From Antedon mediterranea (lineage: Eukaryota; Echinodermata; Crinoidea; Comatulida; Antedonidae): 61,500 bases of DNA. The notes below the pieces were generated by a model, which made no database searches, was not told the origin of the DNA, and saw only the letters and a list, made by a program, of their open reading frames with translations. Below, piece by piece: positions 12,207 through 24,246 of the stretch. Numbering within the stretch: the first letter of the stretch is position 1; each line of letters opens with the position of its first letter. Position numbers and translations under genes: made by a program. The stretch is from assembly GCF_964355755.1 (NCBI RefSeq), contig NC_092674.1:19048501-19110000 (forward strand). Reading direction: 5' to 3'.

Positions 12207-15200
12207 TTAAAAATCGTAATTGAGTTACACTCAGATTTAAAAGATGAGGGCTGAGTAAACGGGACCAGTGGTCCCACCCTAACTTATACTGGACGACTAA
12301 GGACGTACCCTAGTATAATCCCACCAAGTGACTCCCAGGAGCAATCCGCCATTTTCTCACAAATAAAGTATCAAATTTCACTATAATATTAAAAATCGTA
12401 ATTGAGTTACACTCAGATTTAAAAGATGAGGGCTGAGTAAACAAGACCAGCGGTCCTACTCTAACTTATACTGGACAACTAAGGAGGTACCCTAGTATAA
12501 TCCCACCGAGTGACTTCCAGGAGCAATCCGCCGTTTTCTAACAAATACAGTACCAAATTTCACTATAATATTTAAAATCGTAATTGAGTTACACTCAGAT
12601 TTAAAAGATGAGGGCTGAGTAAACAGGACCAGCGGTCCTACTCTAACTTATACTGGACAACTAAGGAGGTACCCTAGTATAATCCCACCAAGTGACTCCC
12701 AGGAGCAATCCGCCATTTTCTTACAAATACAGTATCAAATTTCACTATATAAAAAATTGTAATTGAGTTACACTCAGATTTAAAAGATGAGGGCTGAGTA
12801 AACGGGACCTTCGGTCCTACTCTAACTTATACTGGACGATTAAGGAGGTCCCCTAGTATAATCCCACCAAGTGACTCCCAGGAGCAATCCGCCCTTTTCT
12901 CACAAATACAGTATCAAATTTCACTATAATATTAAAGATCGTAATTGAGTTACACTCAGATTTAAAAGATGAGGGCTGAGTCAACAGGGCCAGCGGTCCT
13001 ACTCTAACTTATACTGGACGACTAAGGAGGTACCCAAGTATAATCCCACCAAGTGACTCCCAGGAGCAATCCGCCATTTTCTCACAAATACAGTATCAAA
13101 TTTCACTATATTATTAAAAATCGGAATTGAGTTACACTCAGATTTAAAAGATGATGGCTGAGTAAACGGGACCAGTGGTCCCACCCTAACTTATACTGGA
13201 CGACTAAGGAGGTACCCTAGTATGATCCCACCAAGTGACTCCCAGGAGCAATCCGCCATTTTCTCACAAATACAGTATCAAATTTCACTATAATATTAAA
13301 AATCGTAATTGAGTCACACTCAGATTTAAGAGATGAGGGCTGAGTAAACAAGACCAGCGGTCCTACTCTAACTTATACTGGACAACTAAGGAGGTACCCT
13401 AGTATAATCCCACCAAGTGACTCCCAGGAGCAATCCGCCATTTTCTCACAAATACAGTATCAAATTTCACTATATAAAAAATCGTAATTGAGTTAAACTC
13501 AGATTTAAAAGATGAGGGCTGAGTAAACGGGACCAGCGGTCCCACTCTAACTTATACTGGACGATTAAGGAGGTCCCCATGTATAATCCCACCAAGTGAC
13601 TCCTAGGAGTAATCCGCCATTTTCTCACAAATACAGTATCAAATTTCACTATAATATTAAAGATCGTAATTGAGTTACACTCAGATTTAAAAGATGAGGG
13701 CTGAGTAAATAAGACCAGTGGTCCTACTCTAACTTATACTGGATGACTAAGGAGGTACCCTAGTATAATCCCACCAAGTGACTCCCAGGAGCAATCCGCC
13801 ATTTTCTCACAAATACAGTATCAAGTTTCACTATAATATTAAAGATCGTAATTGAGTTACACTCAGATTTAAAAGATGAGGGCTGAGTCAACAGGGCCAG
13901 CGGTCCTACTCTAACTTATACCTTACTGGACGACTAAGGAGGTACCCAAGTATAATCCCACCAAGTGACTCCCAGGAGCAATCCGCCATTTTCTCACAAA
14001 TACAGTATCAAATTTCACTATAATATTAAAAATCGTAATTGAGTTACACTCAGATTTAAAAGATGAGGGCTGAGTAAACAGGACCAGTGGTCCTTCTCTA
14101 ACTTATACTGGACGACTAAGGAGGTACCCTAGTATAATCCCACCAAGTGACTCCCAGGAGCAATCCGCCATTTTCTCACAAATACAGTATCAAACTTCAC
14201 TATAATATTAAAAATCGTAATTGAGTTACACTCAGATTTAAAAGATGAAGGCTGAGTAAACAGGACCAGCGGTCCTACTCTAACTTATACTGGACGACTA
14301 AGGAGGTACCCTAGTATAATCCCACCAAGTGACTCCCAGGAGCAATCCGCCATTTTCTCACAAATACAGTATCAAATTTCACTATAATATTAAAAATCGT
14401 AATTGAGTTACACTCAGATTTAAAAGATGAGGGCTGAGTAAACAAGACCAGCGGTCCTACTCTAACTTATACTGGACGACTAAGGAGGTACCCTAGTATA
14501 ATCCCACCAAGTGACTCCCAGGAGCAATCCGCCATTTTCTCACAAATACAGTATCAAATTTCACTATAATATTAAAGATCGTAATTGAGTTACACTCAGA
14601 TTTAAAAGATTAGGGCTGAGTAAACAGGGCCAGCGGTCCTACTCTAACTTATACTGGACGACTAAGGAGGTACCCTAGTATAATCCCACCAAGTGACTCC
14701 CAGGAGCAATCCGCCATTTTCTCACAAATACAGTATCAAATTTCACTATAATATTCAAAATCGTAATTGAGTTACACTCAGATTTAAAAGATGAGGGCTG
14801 AGTAAACAGGACCAGCGGTCCTACTCTAACTTATACTGGACGACTAAGGTGGTACCCTAGTATAATCCCACCAAGTGACTCCCAGGAGCAATCCGCCATT
14901 TTCTCACAAATACAGTATCAAATTTCACTATAATATTAAAAATCGTAATTGAGTTACACTCAGATTTAAAAGATGAGGGCTGAGTAAACAGGACCAGTGG
15001 TCCTACTCTAACTTATACTGGACGACTAAGGAGGTACCCTAGTATAATCCCACCAAGTGACTCCCAGGAGCAATCCGCCATCTTCTCACAAATACAGTAT
15101 CAAATTTCACTATAATATTAAGAATCGGAATTGAGTTACACTCAGATTTAAAAGATGAGGGCTGAGTAAACGGGACCAGTGGTCCCACCCTAACTTATAC

Positions 15201-15819
15201 TGGACGACTAAGGAGGTACCCTAGTATAATCCCACCAAGTGACTCCCAGGAGCAATCCGCCATTTTCTCACAAATACGGTATCAAATTTCACTATATAAA
15301 AAATCGTAATTGAGTTACACTCAGATTTAAAAGATGAGGGGGCTGAGTAAACGGGACCAGCGGTCCTACTCTAACTTATACTGGACGATTAAGGAGGTCC
15401 CCTAGTATAATCCCACCAAGTGACTCCTATGAGCAATCCGCCATTTTCTCACAAATACAGTATCAAATTTCACTATAATATTAAAGATCGTAATTGAGTT
15501 ACACTCAGATTTAAAAGATGAGGGCTGAGTAAACAGGACCAGCGGTCCTACTCTAACTTATACTGGATGACTAAGGAGGTCCCCTAGTATAATCTCACCA
15601 AGTGACTCCCAGGAGCAATCCGCCATTTTCTCACAAATACAATATCAAATTTCACTATAATATTAAAAATCATAATTGAGTTACACTCAGATTTAAAAGA
15701 TGAGGGCTGAGTAAACAGGACCAGCGGTCCTACCCTAACTTATACTGGACGACTAAGGAGGTACCCTAGTATAATCCCACCAAGTGACTCCCAGGAGCAA
15801 TCCGCCATTTTCTCACAAA
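12207..15819 (-). repeat. Satellite array, inverted arm, part 3 and right edge
   Basis: About 20 further reverse-complement monomers. The first two or so repeat the variant order seen after copy 1 of the LINE (GGACGTACCC near 10308 and 12302, ACCAAATTTCAC near 10548 and 12551), placing the end of the ~2-kb duplication near 12600. The array stops inside a monomer: after TCTCACAAATA the sequence turns unique at about 15819. Confidence 0.94.
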
Positions 15820-16051
15820 TATTGAATTTCTAATACTATAAAAACCTTAAACAATACTGAAAATGTGAAAAATACACAAACGGCGTTTCATAGTTATTGT
15901 CGGCTGGAAAAAATAAAAGTGGGCTGGCTTATTGTCGGCTGGCTTATTGTCGGCTATAAGCCAGCCCAGTTATGATTACGATAAAAACAAATATAATCAC
16001 GCCCTCTAAAATGACTACAACAATTTGTATCCCGCGGCCCGCCCGATATTA
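15820..16051. other. Short unique spacer with small direct repeats
   Basis: No gene. It contains three closely spaced copies of TTATTGTCGGCT at 15893-15955, two preceded by GGC, then a GC-rich patch CCCGCGGCCCGCCCG abutting the next element. Nothing else is recognisable. Confidence 0.5.
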
Positions 16052-16902
16052 GGTATAATCAAAGAATATATATCACAAGAATGAGTAATCCGCGATTTTC
16101 ACTGTAACAGTAATATTGTCCATGTGGTAGGGCGCCGCCATAAGTGTGGATGTATCTGGGATGTATACAACTTTTTGTGACGGTTTCACTAATCAAAGGC
16201 TGGACCACCGGTAGTATTTTCATGATAAAAAATGTTATCAACTACATGCCAACATCATGTTAAATACTATTTGGATATTTAATTGTTCGTTTTATGCAAT
16301 TTATTTAGTAAAAACTGCCGTATAAACAGTTTGCTTTATCAACCGGGCGCTACGATAGCGTGACCGGGCGTGTTGCTGTTTACGCGTTTTCACGAAGGAT
16401 AGTTTAATAATATTCCTATATTTAACTTGTTTCTGGTAAAACAAATAAATGTTAATGACATGTAACATTTTCTCCTATTAATAACATGTGTTTTATACTA
16501 ATTTATATCATAAAAACAATACTTAATTTACCGGGCGTACAGTAGTACACGGCAATGGTAAAGAATAGGCCGTGCTGAGTAATATTCGTTGATTTTTGGT
16601 GTTGCTGTGTTAGGCCTTTTTTGTGAACTAACTTAGCATGTTAGTAAATAATTGTCTGTAAAAGTGAATAAACACTAGGTTGTTAATAAATATGTATTAT
16701 AAAATAGTTTACAATTGCAAAAACTATCTTCATAATTCTATTTAATGTGACATGTATAATATCTATTAAATCAAGTCTTATTTAGTATGTATACATCCGC
16801 CCTTATGAGGGCGGGCATCACTCACTGGAGCTCTCTGTTACAAATTTCTCATGCAAAAATTGCGGAATACTCATTCTTGTGATATATATTCTTTGGTATA
16901 AT
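16052..16902. mobile_element. Non-autonomous DNA transposon with long terminal inverted repeats (~850 bp)
   Basis: The left end (16052-16093) and right end (16862-16902) are inverted copies sharing AAAGAATATATATCACAAGA and then ATGAGTA-TCCGC. The similarity continues inward to roughly 16170 and 16790 (shared GTAACAG and GGATGTAT blocks). No transposase-like frame exists inside, so this is a MITE or fold-back element. Target-site duplication is not clear. Its terminal AATCCGCGATTTTC block resembles the satellite AATCCGCCATTTTC core. Confidence 0.75.
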
Positions 16903-16951
16903 ACAGTATTTGTACAAGACGAATATGTCTACTGCTCCGCGCCTCAAATGG

Positions 16952-18026
16952 CAGGCCCGTAGCCAGGGGGGGTTTTTATGGTTCGGGCGAAACCCCCCCC
17001 CCCCCTTTACAGCGAACCCCTCTTAACCGACTGCGAACCCCCATCCCCGACATGTCCAATACCTCACCCTCATCTCCGAAAATCGTCCAAATACGTGCCC
17101 CCACAGTACAAAAAGTTGTTCGTAAATTAAACAATTCGTAAACTCGTTCGGAATAACTCATACAGTACCTTCTTCCCTGTTGAGCGTACTTCGAGCGATA
17201 TAGTCTGTAAATTTCTAAGAGTTGCAAATGAATTGCCGATTTTAACCTGAAAAATAAATGTTTGGTCCCTGCATGTAACATGATATTGACGCGTCTCACA
17301 GCGAGCTGGGGGACGAACGATTCGTACAAAGGACACCGCCAGACAACTGCGTACCAATTGTTTAGATCACTGGCGGTCAGGCAGCATGCATAAAGTATAT
17401 AGCCTTCCGATATACATCAGTATTTATGTGTGGCTATGAAGTATAATGTATCATAGAGGATTATAGTGAATATTAATATTTTACACTATAATATCTATGG
17501 TATCATGTACTGTAGTTCACATTATGGCATTCGATTATTTTTTTCTAGACCACCAGCCGATACGTACTCAAATGTATCAATATCACCTATTTACATTGGC
17601 ATATTTAATTTCCTCAACAAATTGCTGTAAATAAATATTATAGATAGAGCTATAATAAGAATTGCATTTGCCTTCACCCAGTGTGCTTTTTTCGGGGCTT
17701 CTCCTAGACGTACGTTCGCATTGAACTTGAACGCAAAACAAAATATCGAGTAAATGATCAAACAATCGGCGGTTCCGCACAGAGCACGCGCATCTAACAT
17801 ACGGCAACAAATGATATCGTTTAAATAGTCCACGAGTCCAAGTACGATCGTTTTGCTCATTGGTAGCATGCGGCATGAGAGTGTCCGGCCATCTAGGGGT
17901 GTCATTTAACAAAATTTGCTTCGCCTCAGGCCCCACCCCAGGGGGGGGGGGGGTAGGTATGGGGTGGGGGTGACCCAAATACTTAGTGTGCGAACCCCCC
18001 CTTGACAGATCCTGGCTACGGCCCTG
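16952..18026. mobile_element. hAT-like non-autonomous element, CAGG[G]CCGTAGCC ends
   Basis: It begins CAGGCCCGTAGCCAGGGGGG and ends in the inverted form CCTGGCTACGGCCCTG, flanked on both sides by AATGG (16947-16951 and 18027-18031), a probable target duplication. The C/G homopolymers near 16990 and 17940 belong to the inverted termini. Internal frames overlap one another and show no transposase motif. Related copies lie at 18684 and 45445. The CAGGGGCGTAGCCAG-type end is common among hAT-like elements of marine invertebrates (family knowledge); the superfamily call is inference because a full 8-bp duplication is not visible. Confidence 0.72.
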
Positions 18027-18683
18027 AATGGGATGGATTGGCTCTTGCAAAATGGAATATTATGATTACATAATATGTGTATACAAATTTGAATATATCG
18101 GAACAGGTAGAATCTGATGAACATTGAACCATATGTGGTTTCATTGTACAAGAAGCAGCAGAGGAAAGTATATGTTCATATGTTGTGCATAATGTTCAAA
18201 ATTTCCCTACAAAACAGGCCTACACTTTGAATAGATTTAAATCGCATAGACAGTGCTGCTATGTCTTTCAATCTTTTAAATGTTTACAGATGCATATAAT
18301 ATGACAAAATAAATGCCACCTCCTGTGTTTAAAATTATATTTCCTTTCATTTGATCAAACACGATGACATTTCAGGTCACTGACCTTGCTACCCCCTCCC
18401 CAAAACTGATCGTTCCCAACTGTAGAGAGTCCACACCAACTCAGCGCCACCATGGTTGGGGCTTAGTTGAGGCGATTTTTGAAAATATAACACCTCTAGA
18501 TGGTCGGAAATGGCACTCTCACGTTATTATAAATGTATTAACAATTGATATTTTAAATATGAAAACTGAAGTACTAGCCAATTAAAGGGTGACATTTTCC
18601 CCATAGGCATAAGCGTCACAACAGAGCGCTTCGCGCAAGACGTGAGCGTTTGCACGACGTCATGGCGGAAAAAGGTGCTTGTC

Positions 18684-19170
18684 CAGGGCCGTCGACGGGA
18701 CCTGTGGCGAAGCAAACTTTGTTAAATGACGTCCCAGATGGCCGGAAATGGTACTCTCGCACATAAAATTCATGATAAATGATGGCACCTTTAATTTGCA
18801 GGAAAAGACACTCTCAAATCATGGAGGATGCTCATATGTAGCATGCTACCAATGAGCAAAACGATCAGACTTAATTCCCCTGCAATCACTTGACTAATAC
18901 AGGACGATAAGTAGATAAACAGCTCAATAGCTACATATTATAAATCACTGTTTGGTTGAAAAATTTGCACCAAGAGATTCATATGTTCGTGCCACCCCCC
19001 CCCCCCCCACCCGCCGAGTACGGGTACGATACACGCGTCAATATCATGTTACATCCAGGGACCAAAATGCGTTTATTTTTCAGGTGAAAATAGGCAATTC
19101 AATTCGCAACTCTTAGAAATTTACAGACATCAACGGCAATGGTAACCTCTAATAAAAAGTAAATTAGCAC
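18684..19170 (-). mobile_element. Truncated inverted copy of the element at 16952
   Basis: Starts CAGGGCCGTCGACGGG and then matches the reverse complement of the first element's right half (GGCGAAGCAAA, GTTAAATGAC, GATGGCCGGA). Near 19035-19110 it matches the reverse complement of 17215-17295 (ATATCATGTTACAT, GGTGAAAATAGGCAATTC). The interior is partly deleted. No coding capacity. Confidence 0.65.
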
Positions 19171-19214
19171 GGCGCTGAAACAATGTGTTTTAATCAAAAG
19201 TGAAAGTACGCTTT

Positions 19215-19280
19215 ATAGGGGGGGGGGGGGGCGTGCGGAGGGTGCGCCCCCCCCCCACCCCCACTGGATCCGCCACTGCA
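19215..19280. mobile_element. Solo terminus of a CAGTGGCGGATCCAGTGG-type element
   Basis: A G-run followed by a C-run and CCCCCACTGGATCCGCCACTGCA is, on the minus strand, the typical TGCAGTGGCGGATCCAG terminus of many hAT-like elements. No matching second end was found nearby, so it is a fragment. A similar CTGGATCCGCAATGCA occurs at 27840. Confidence 0.5.
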
Positions 19281-20913
19281 TACTGGGAAATAAACAAAGA
19301 GATAAATAAAGTAACAATCATTGCATTTAACTTTAGTAGCATATAATATATAGAGTAGCAGTAACCCGATGCTGCTCCGCACGATCTTTTTATGCTTTAA
19401 TATGTGGTTATATAATTTTCATGGGCAAGTATAATAAAAGCGCACTCTGATAAATGTAGGCCTACTTTGACAAATATTATTAAAATAAAAACAAATTGTA
19501 TCACGAATAAAATTCGGAACTACTGTATTTACGGCCATTGGTTTGTTATCACTATTCCTTCACTTCAACATATGTAGGCTACAAAATGAAAGCAATAGTG
19601 GATATGGAACTTTGACTTTACTTTTGACTGTTCAGACTTTACGAAAATAAAAGACGCTAAATTGTGCTGTGTGAATTATATGATGCGCGTAAACAAATAA
19701 CGAAAGTATAAAATGCCAAACTATATTATTATTTTGGGAGTTTTTCGTGATGTACTTTGATACATAGAGATAGAATAAAAAAGTGGACAAAAATCGAACG
19801 AAAAACACATTGCTATGGAAACACGAATTGTTAAGTTTATTCATTTACATTTTATTATTATTTCACTGGTTTTGATATTTTGCAATTTTTTGTTACCTAC
19901 TTGCTACTTTTGTAATTAAATTGTGCTCTACCAGAACCCGTGCTCCACATGGTTTGTCCGCACTCTTCCCGACCCCTGACAAATTATTAAAAACAAAAAA
20001 AAATTAATTTGGAACTATTTACGGCCATCAAAACAGTAGGTGAGAGGATGCATTCCCCGTATGGGTAATATATCCTCTCACCATGTGCACCAGAATCCTT
20101 CATCAACAACAGTCAAGCACAGGAGGAACATAACACACAATTATATGCAACATCAAAACAGTTCAAGACATGTACTACCAGTACATGAAATTCCTTCACC
20201 ATGCCTTCAACAAACACTGCATGTTAACCAAAGTAATTGTAACCTGGTCATTTTGCTAACACCTTTATCTTTTAATTATTGTACAGCGGCACAACATCTA
20301 TATGTACGGATAGCCTCTTTCATCTGACCAGACGCAAAATAATGGCATCTATCTCTAGTTCCGAAAACTCTGGATATGGGACTTTGTGCTTTGTGAATAC
20401 TAATCTAGGGTGCGCCTCACGTTGAAGTCTGTCAATCATGCAGTCGACAGATTAAAACATTTTAATGATAAAATATGAATTGGTAAGTTATCGAAAAGGT
20501 GTGAAGTATTGGAATAATAATAATGCTTACGGAAATCAACACAAAAGATTCGTTTTACTTGTGTGTTTGTTTTTTTTTGTTCATTTAGGCCTACATTTTT
20601 TTTTATTTCATGGTTTTTTATATTTTGCAATTTCTTTTATGTGAGGTTTCGTATCTTTTTTGTAATTACATTGTGGTCTAGTTTTGATTTTTAGCTTTAA
20701 AGGCCAGGTGCGGGCAAACAATTTCTATTGATCATACATTCCAATAATTATCGATCTACAGTTTCCGATATGTTTCATAATTGTTGGGATTTTATTTGTG
20801 TTACACGAGCTTGCTGAAAATAAGCACTTTTTATCAGTGGGGGATAGTTCAATTTACATAGTGAAATCTCTATGCGTTTGTACACAAATGTTGTAAATAG
20901 AGAGGTATTTTTA
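19281..20913. other. AT-rich intergenic DNA, nothing assignable
   Basis: No reading frame here looks protein-coding: they are short, low-complexity and lack splice context or family motifs. No RNA gene or inverted-repeat element was recognised. Confidence 0.5.
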
Positions 20914-21645
20914 GTCGCGTGGAAGCGACTCTATAGTTCACTATGTCGGTCGGTTGGTCGGTCTGTCTGTCTGTCGGTCTGTCGGTCCGGTATCACTATG
21001 CGTTTTATCGCTTTCTGACCTTATCTTGATATCAGTTTAATCTAGCTAGGTCAATTTTTCACAGTATATTCCTTATGGCCATCCAGGAATCAATGTGGTT
21101 ATGTTTTCACGGTGCGCAATAAAAAATTACGCGGTCTACGCACGATTTAACGAAATCACGTTTGTAATCATATCTTCACAACCATGGTTGAATCACAATT
21201 AAATAAAATTTGGTACTCATAAATTTCAGGGCATAAATCATCATATGGCAATACAATTACGTGCGTAGCGAATGTAACGCATGCGTACGCGCGCTTAAAA
21301 TTTTCAAAATTTATTTTCGATGAAATAAGAGTACGTTTTCAGGCAATTTTAAGCGTTTACAAAATTGCCATGAGTGCGCATATTTTTGCGCGCGCACTGC
21401 GCGTTAAATGTTATTGCGCACTCTTTTTGCCCGATTTCTGTTTTCTTGACTTACTTTTCAACTCGAAATTACGTTATACGAGCACGTCAAAAGTGACAGG
21501 CTACGCACGTGTAAATTAAAAAAATATAAAAGTTTTTACACATTTCAACATTTTTAAACATGTTCAGTAATTTCGGTCAGTATAGTTCACTATGTCGGTC
21601 GGTCGGTCTGTCGGTCCGGTATCACTATGCATTGTAGCACGCGAC
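20914..21645. mobile_element. TIR element with GTCGGTCGG repeats (family copy A)
   Basis: Bounded by short inverted ends GTCGCGTG (20914) and CACGCGAC (ends 21645), with TTA on both sides (20911-20913 and 21646-21648), consistent with a 3-bp target duplication. Just inside each end lies the same direct segment TATAGTTCACTATGTCGGTC followed by GTCGG/GTCTG repeats. The interior is rich in CG dinucleotides (ACGCATGCGTACGCGCGC). Related inverted copies lie at 27147, 37330 and 40225, and a fragment at 47652. No coding capacity. Confidence 0.7.
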
Positions 21646-24246
21646 TTAATGGCTGTTGGCCTTGTTTAAAAACAATGAAAAATAAACGGTGTGGTTAAAA
21701 ATGTTATCAGATGACTAAATATAGGTAATATTACTTGAATTTTACGTTTCAAGTATTTTTATTCAACTTCAGAGTTTTATTTATTATCCACCGTACATCC
21801 ACCATCTTTTTTCACCTTCTAGGGAGTCACTAGACATGTTATTACACTAGGTAAAACTACCTAACTACTGAACAAAGTCTTCCTGGTTTTTATAGCAGAA
21901 TTTTGCCAATTTTTGTATTTGACCATTTTAAGGGAAATTCATGTTTTTTCGTCTTGATTTCTATTAAAAATATTTGATTTATGTACAATTACCCAGATAT
22001 TATATTTAAAATGCATGCCTGTAGCTGAGCTTTAAAGCGGTGATATACTCAATAATTACACATTCGAACTCGACCATACTAAGCATTGATATCAATAGCC
22101 CCGACGTTTTACTCACTGAGACAAACTGTGAAATCATTCTGTTCATTCAAGGAATAGGCTAGGTGTAATTTATTAAAACTTCAACGACGCGATCATTCGA
22201 TACGGTTAACTAAATACTGTTTTTTTTAGGAGGTTGCGTAGTTTATACAGTGACGTAACATGGTCGCTGAGACGTCAAATTACTGATATTTTTTTAACTT
22301 TTTTAGTGTCTGTTTATCCTTAAAATTCATTCGTGTGTGGCCCATCAATAAACATCAGTGTGCTGTGTTAATTTTCTTACATGAATTGCCCACCTCATTG
22401 CATACCATCTATATGTAACTTATAGAGGTATACACGTATATAGAACCTACTCAAATTGTTTAAAATAAATTTAAATCACATGTAATTATAATCCTTTGTT
22501 GCAATCAATGCAACAACATTTAATATAAATTTGTGAATGTATAGTACATTCATTATACCTGTACAGAAGGAGACTCTGATTAACAAGCACAAATAGCAGA
22601 AACTAAAAGAAAGCTGTAATGTTTATTGGTTACAAAATAATAATTATTTAAAAAAACTATTAAAGCAATAATAAGCACTATTGGTTTGGGAATAAATGTA
22701 AGATGTTAAGGCATACAGTACATCATCACCTAATTTTGACAAAGACGGTTAAGCTAATTCAAGAAGCATTGATAAAAGTACCACTCAATCAATAATAAGC
22801 ATTTTACATGTAAATGTGGGATTCAACAAGGACACTATAATTTGAGCATTTGGTATACAATGCATACACAGCTAGCAATGATTCGATCATTTACAGACAT
22901 TGAAATCTTTTTTCAATATTAATACAGTATATATGTTTTAATATGAAAAAGCACTTTTATAGTATTATTATAATTATTATTATTATATTAAAGCTCCATT
23001 AAGATGACTGTACCTTTACTACCTTTGTCTATAAAAAAAACCCAATACACTATAGATTGCTAACAAAAAATATAAAGGTAAAACTAATAAAAAATTGTGC
23101 AATAACAACATTTTTTATAATAATATACACAAAATTGTAATTTAAAAAATGTTTATACAGATAAGTTATCAAGTTAAACATGTTTTTTGATAAATGGTAG
23201 ACTCTGCCTACCAAATGGTACTTAAAGGCACCCTCTCTAATATTACTAGCATTATGAATATTACTAACAAATGACATTGAATCAATGCAAAATGTATTAA
23301 ACCTACTAGCTTTTTCTGCAAATTTCGAATTATCATTTTACATAAATTCAGGATAAAAAATTACATTTTTTACACTAAAAAATACCAATTATATTGGAGA
23401 GAAATTATTTCTCTTCTATACCATTCAAAATGCATATAAAAATTCAATATTCTATAATACCTTAAATGTTTAAAAGTTCTTGTCATGGAATAAATTATTG
23501 CTATTTAATTTCTCATTGATTGATTGATTGATTGTTTAATTAATCTTTTTATTTTGGCCCAATCTTTGGTTCGTAGAAAAAAAAACATGATTTTGTATAC
23601 ATTTACAAATTTTAGTGAGTGCGTAAGTGAGTGAGTACAATATTTATCCAATGTGCACAATTTTGCCTTGTTTGTGATTGACTTATGAGAATGATACATA
23701 CAATAGTACCTTTATCCTCATCCAATAAAATACCAGGTACTGTATGAATAAATAAATTCCTGAAAAGAGACATAGTTCTTCAAGAATTATACAATGAAAT
23801 TGTGATGAGTAGGTTTAAAAACAAAATTTATGAAACAAATTGGAAAACTGGATCAGTGGGTATTTTTTTTCTTCTTATTTTTTAAAAGATGATTTTGTGT
23901 TTAATTTAAATAGACACATCCATGCAATTTAACTAAAAACTTCAATGAAAGTCGACTAAATCAAAAATGGAAAAGAGAAAATGGGAGACTCAATGTACGG
24001 CATGATACAGAAAACCTATGATTAGATGCAACACATATTACTCTAGACATCTCTGACACAACTTGTAAAAAAGTGCTAATTTTAGATAAATTGTTAATAA
24101 ATACAATACTGTATATGCCGTTTTTTTTCTCGCAAAGGTAAACATTCGCGAAAACATTGACATTTACTAAAACTGCCTCCGATTGAAAGGGGAAAACACA
24201 GAAGCAAATTTACACACGCTTACATATTGTCTCTACCGCCATAAAA
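21646..24246. other. AT-rich intergenic DNA, nothing assignable
   Basis: About 2.6 kb without a supportable gene. Only a (TTGA)n-like microsatellite near 23515-23535 stands out. The short frames here are Lys/Asn/Ile/Phe-rich, as expected from AT-rich noncoding DNA. Confidence 0.5.

Noticed and set aside
1-15819. A CRISPR-like or protein-coding tandem array
   Set aside because: Units are ~182 bp without spacers and have no conserved frame; this is a eukaryotic satellite.
16976-18151. Overlapping minus-strand frames of 76-155 codons
   Set aside because: They lie in a non-autonomous hAT-like element, depend on C/G homopolymers, overlap in different frames and show no domain.
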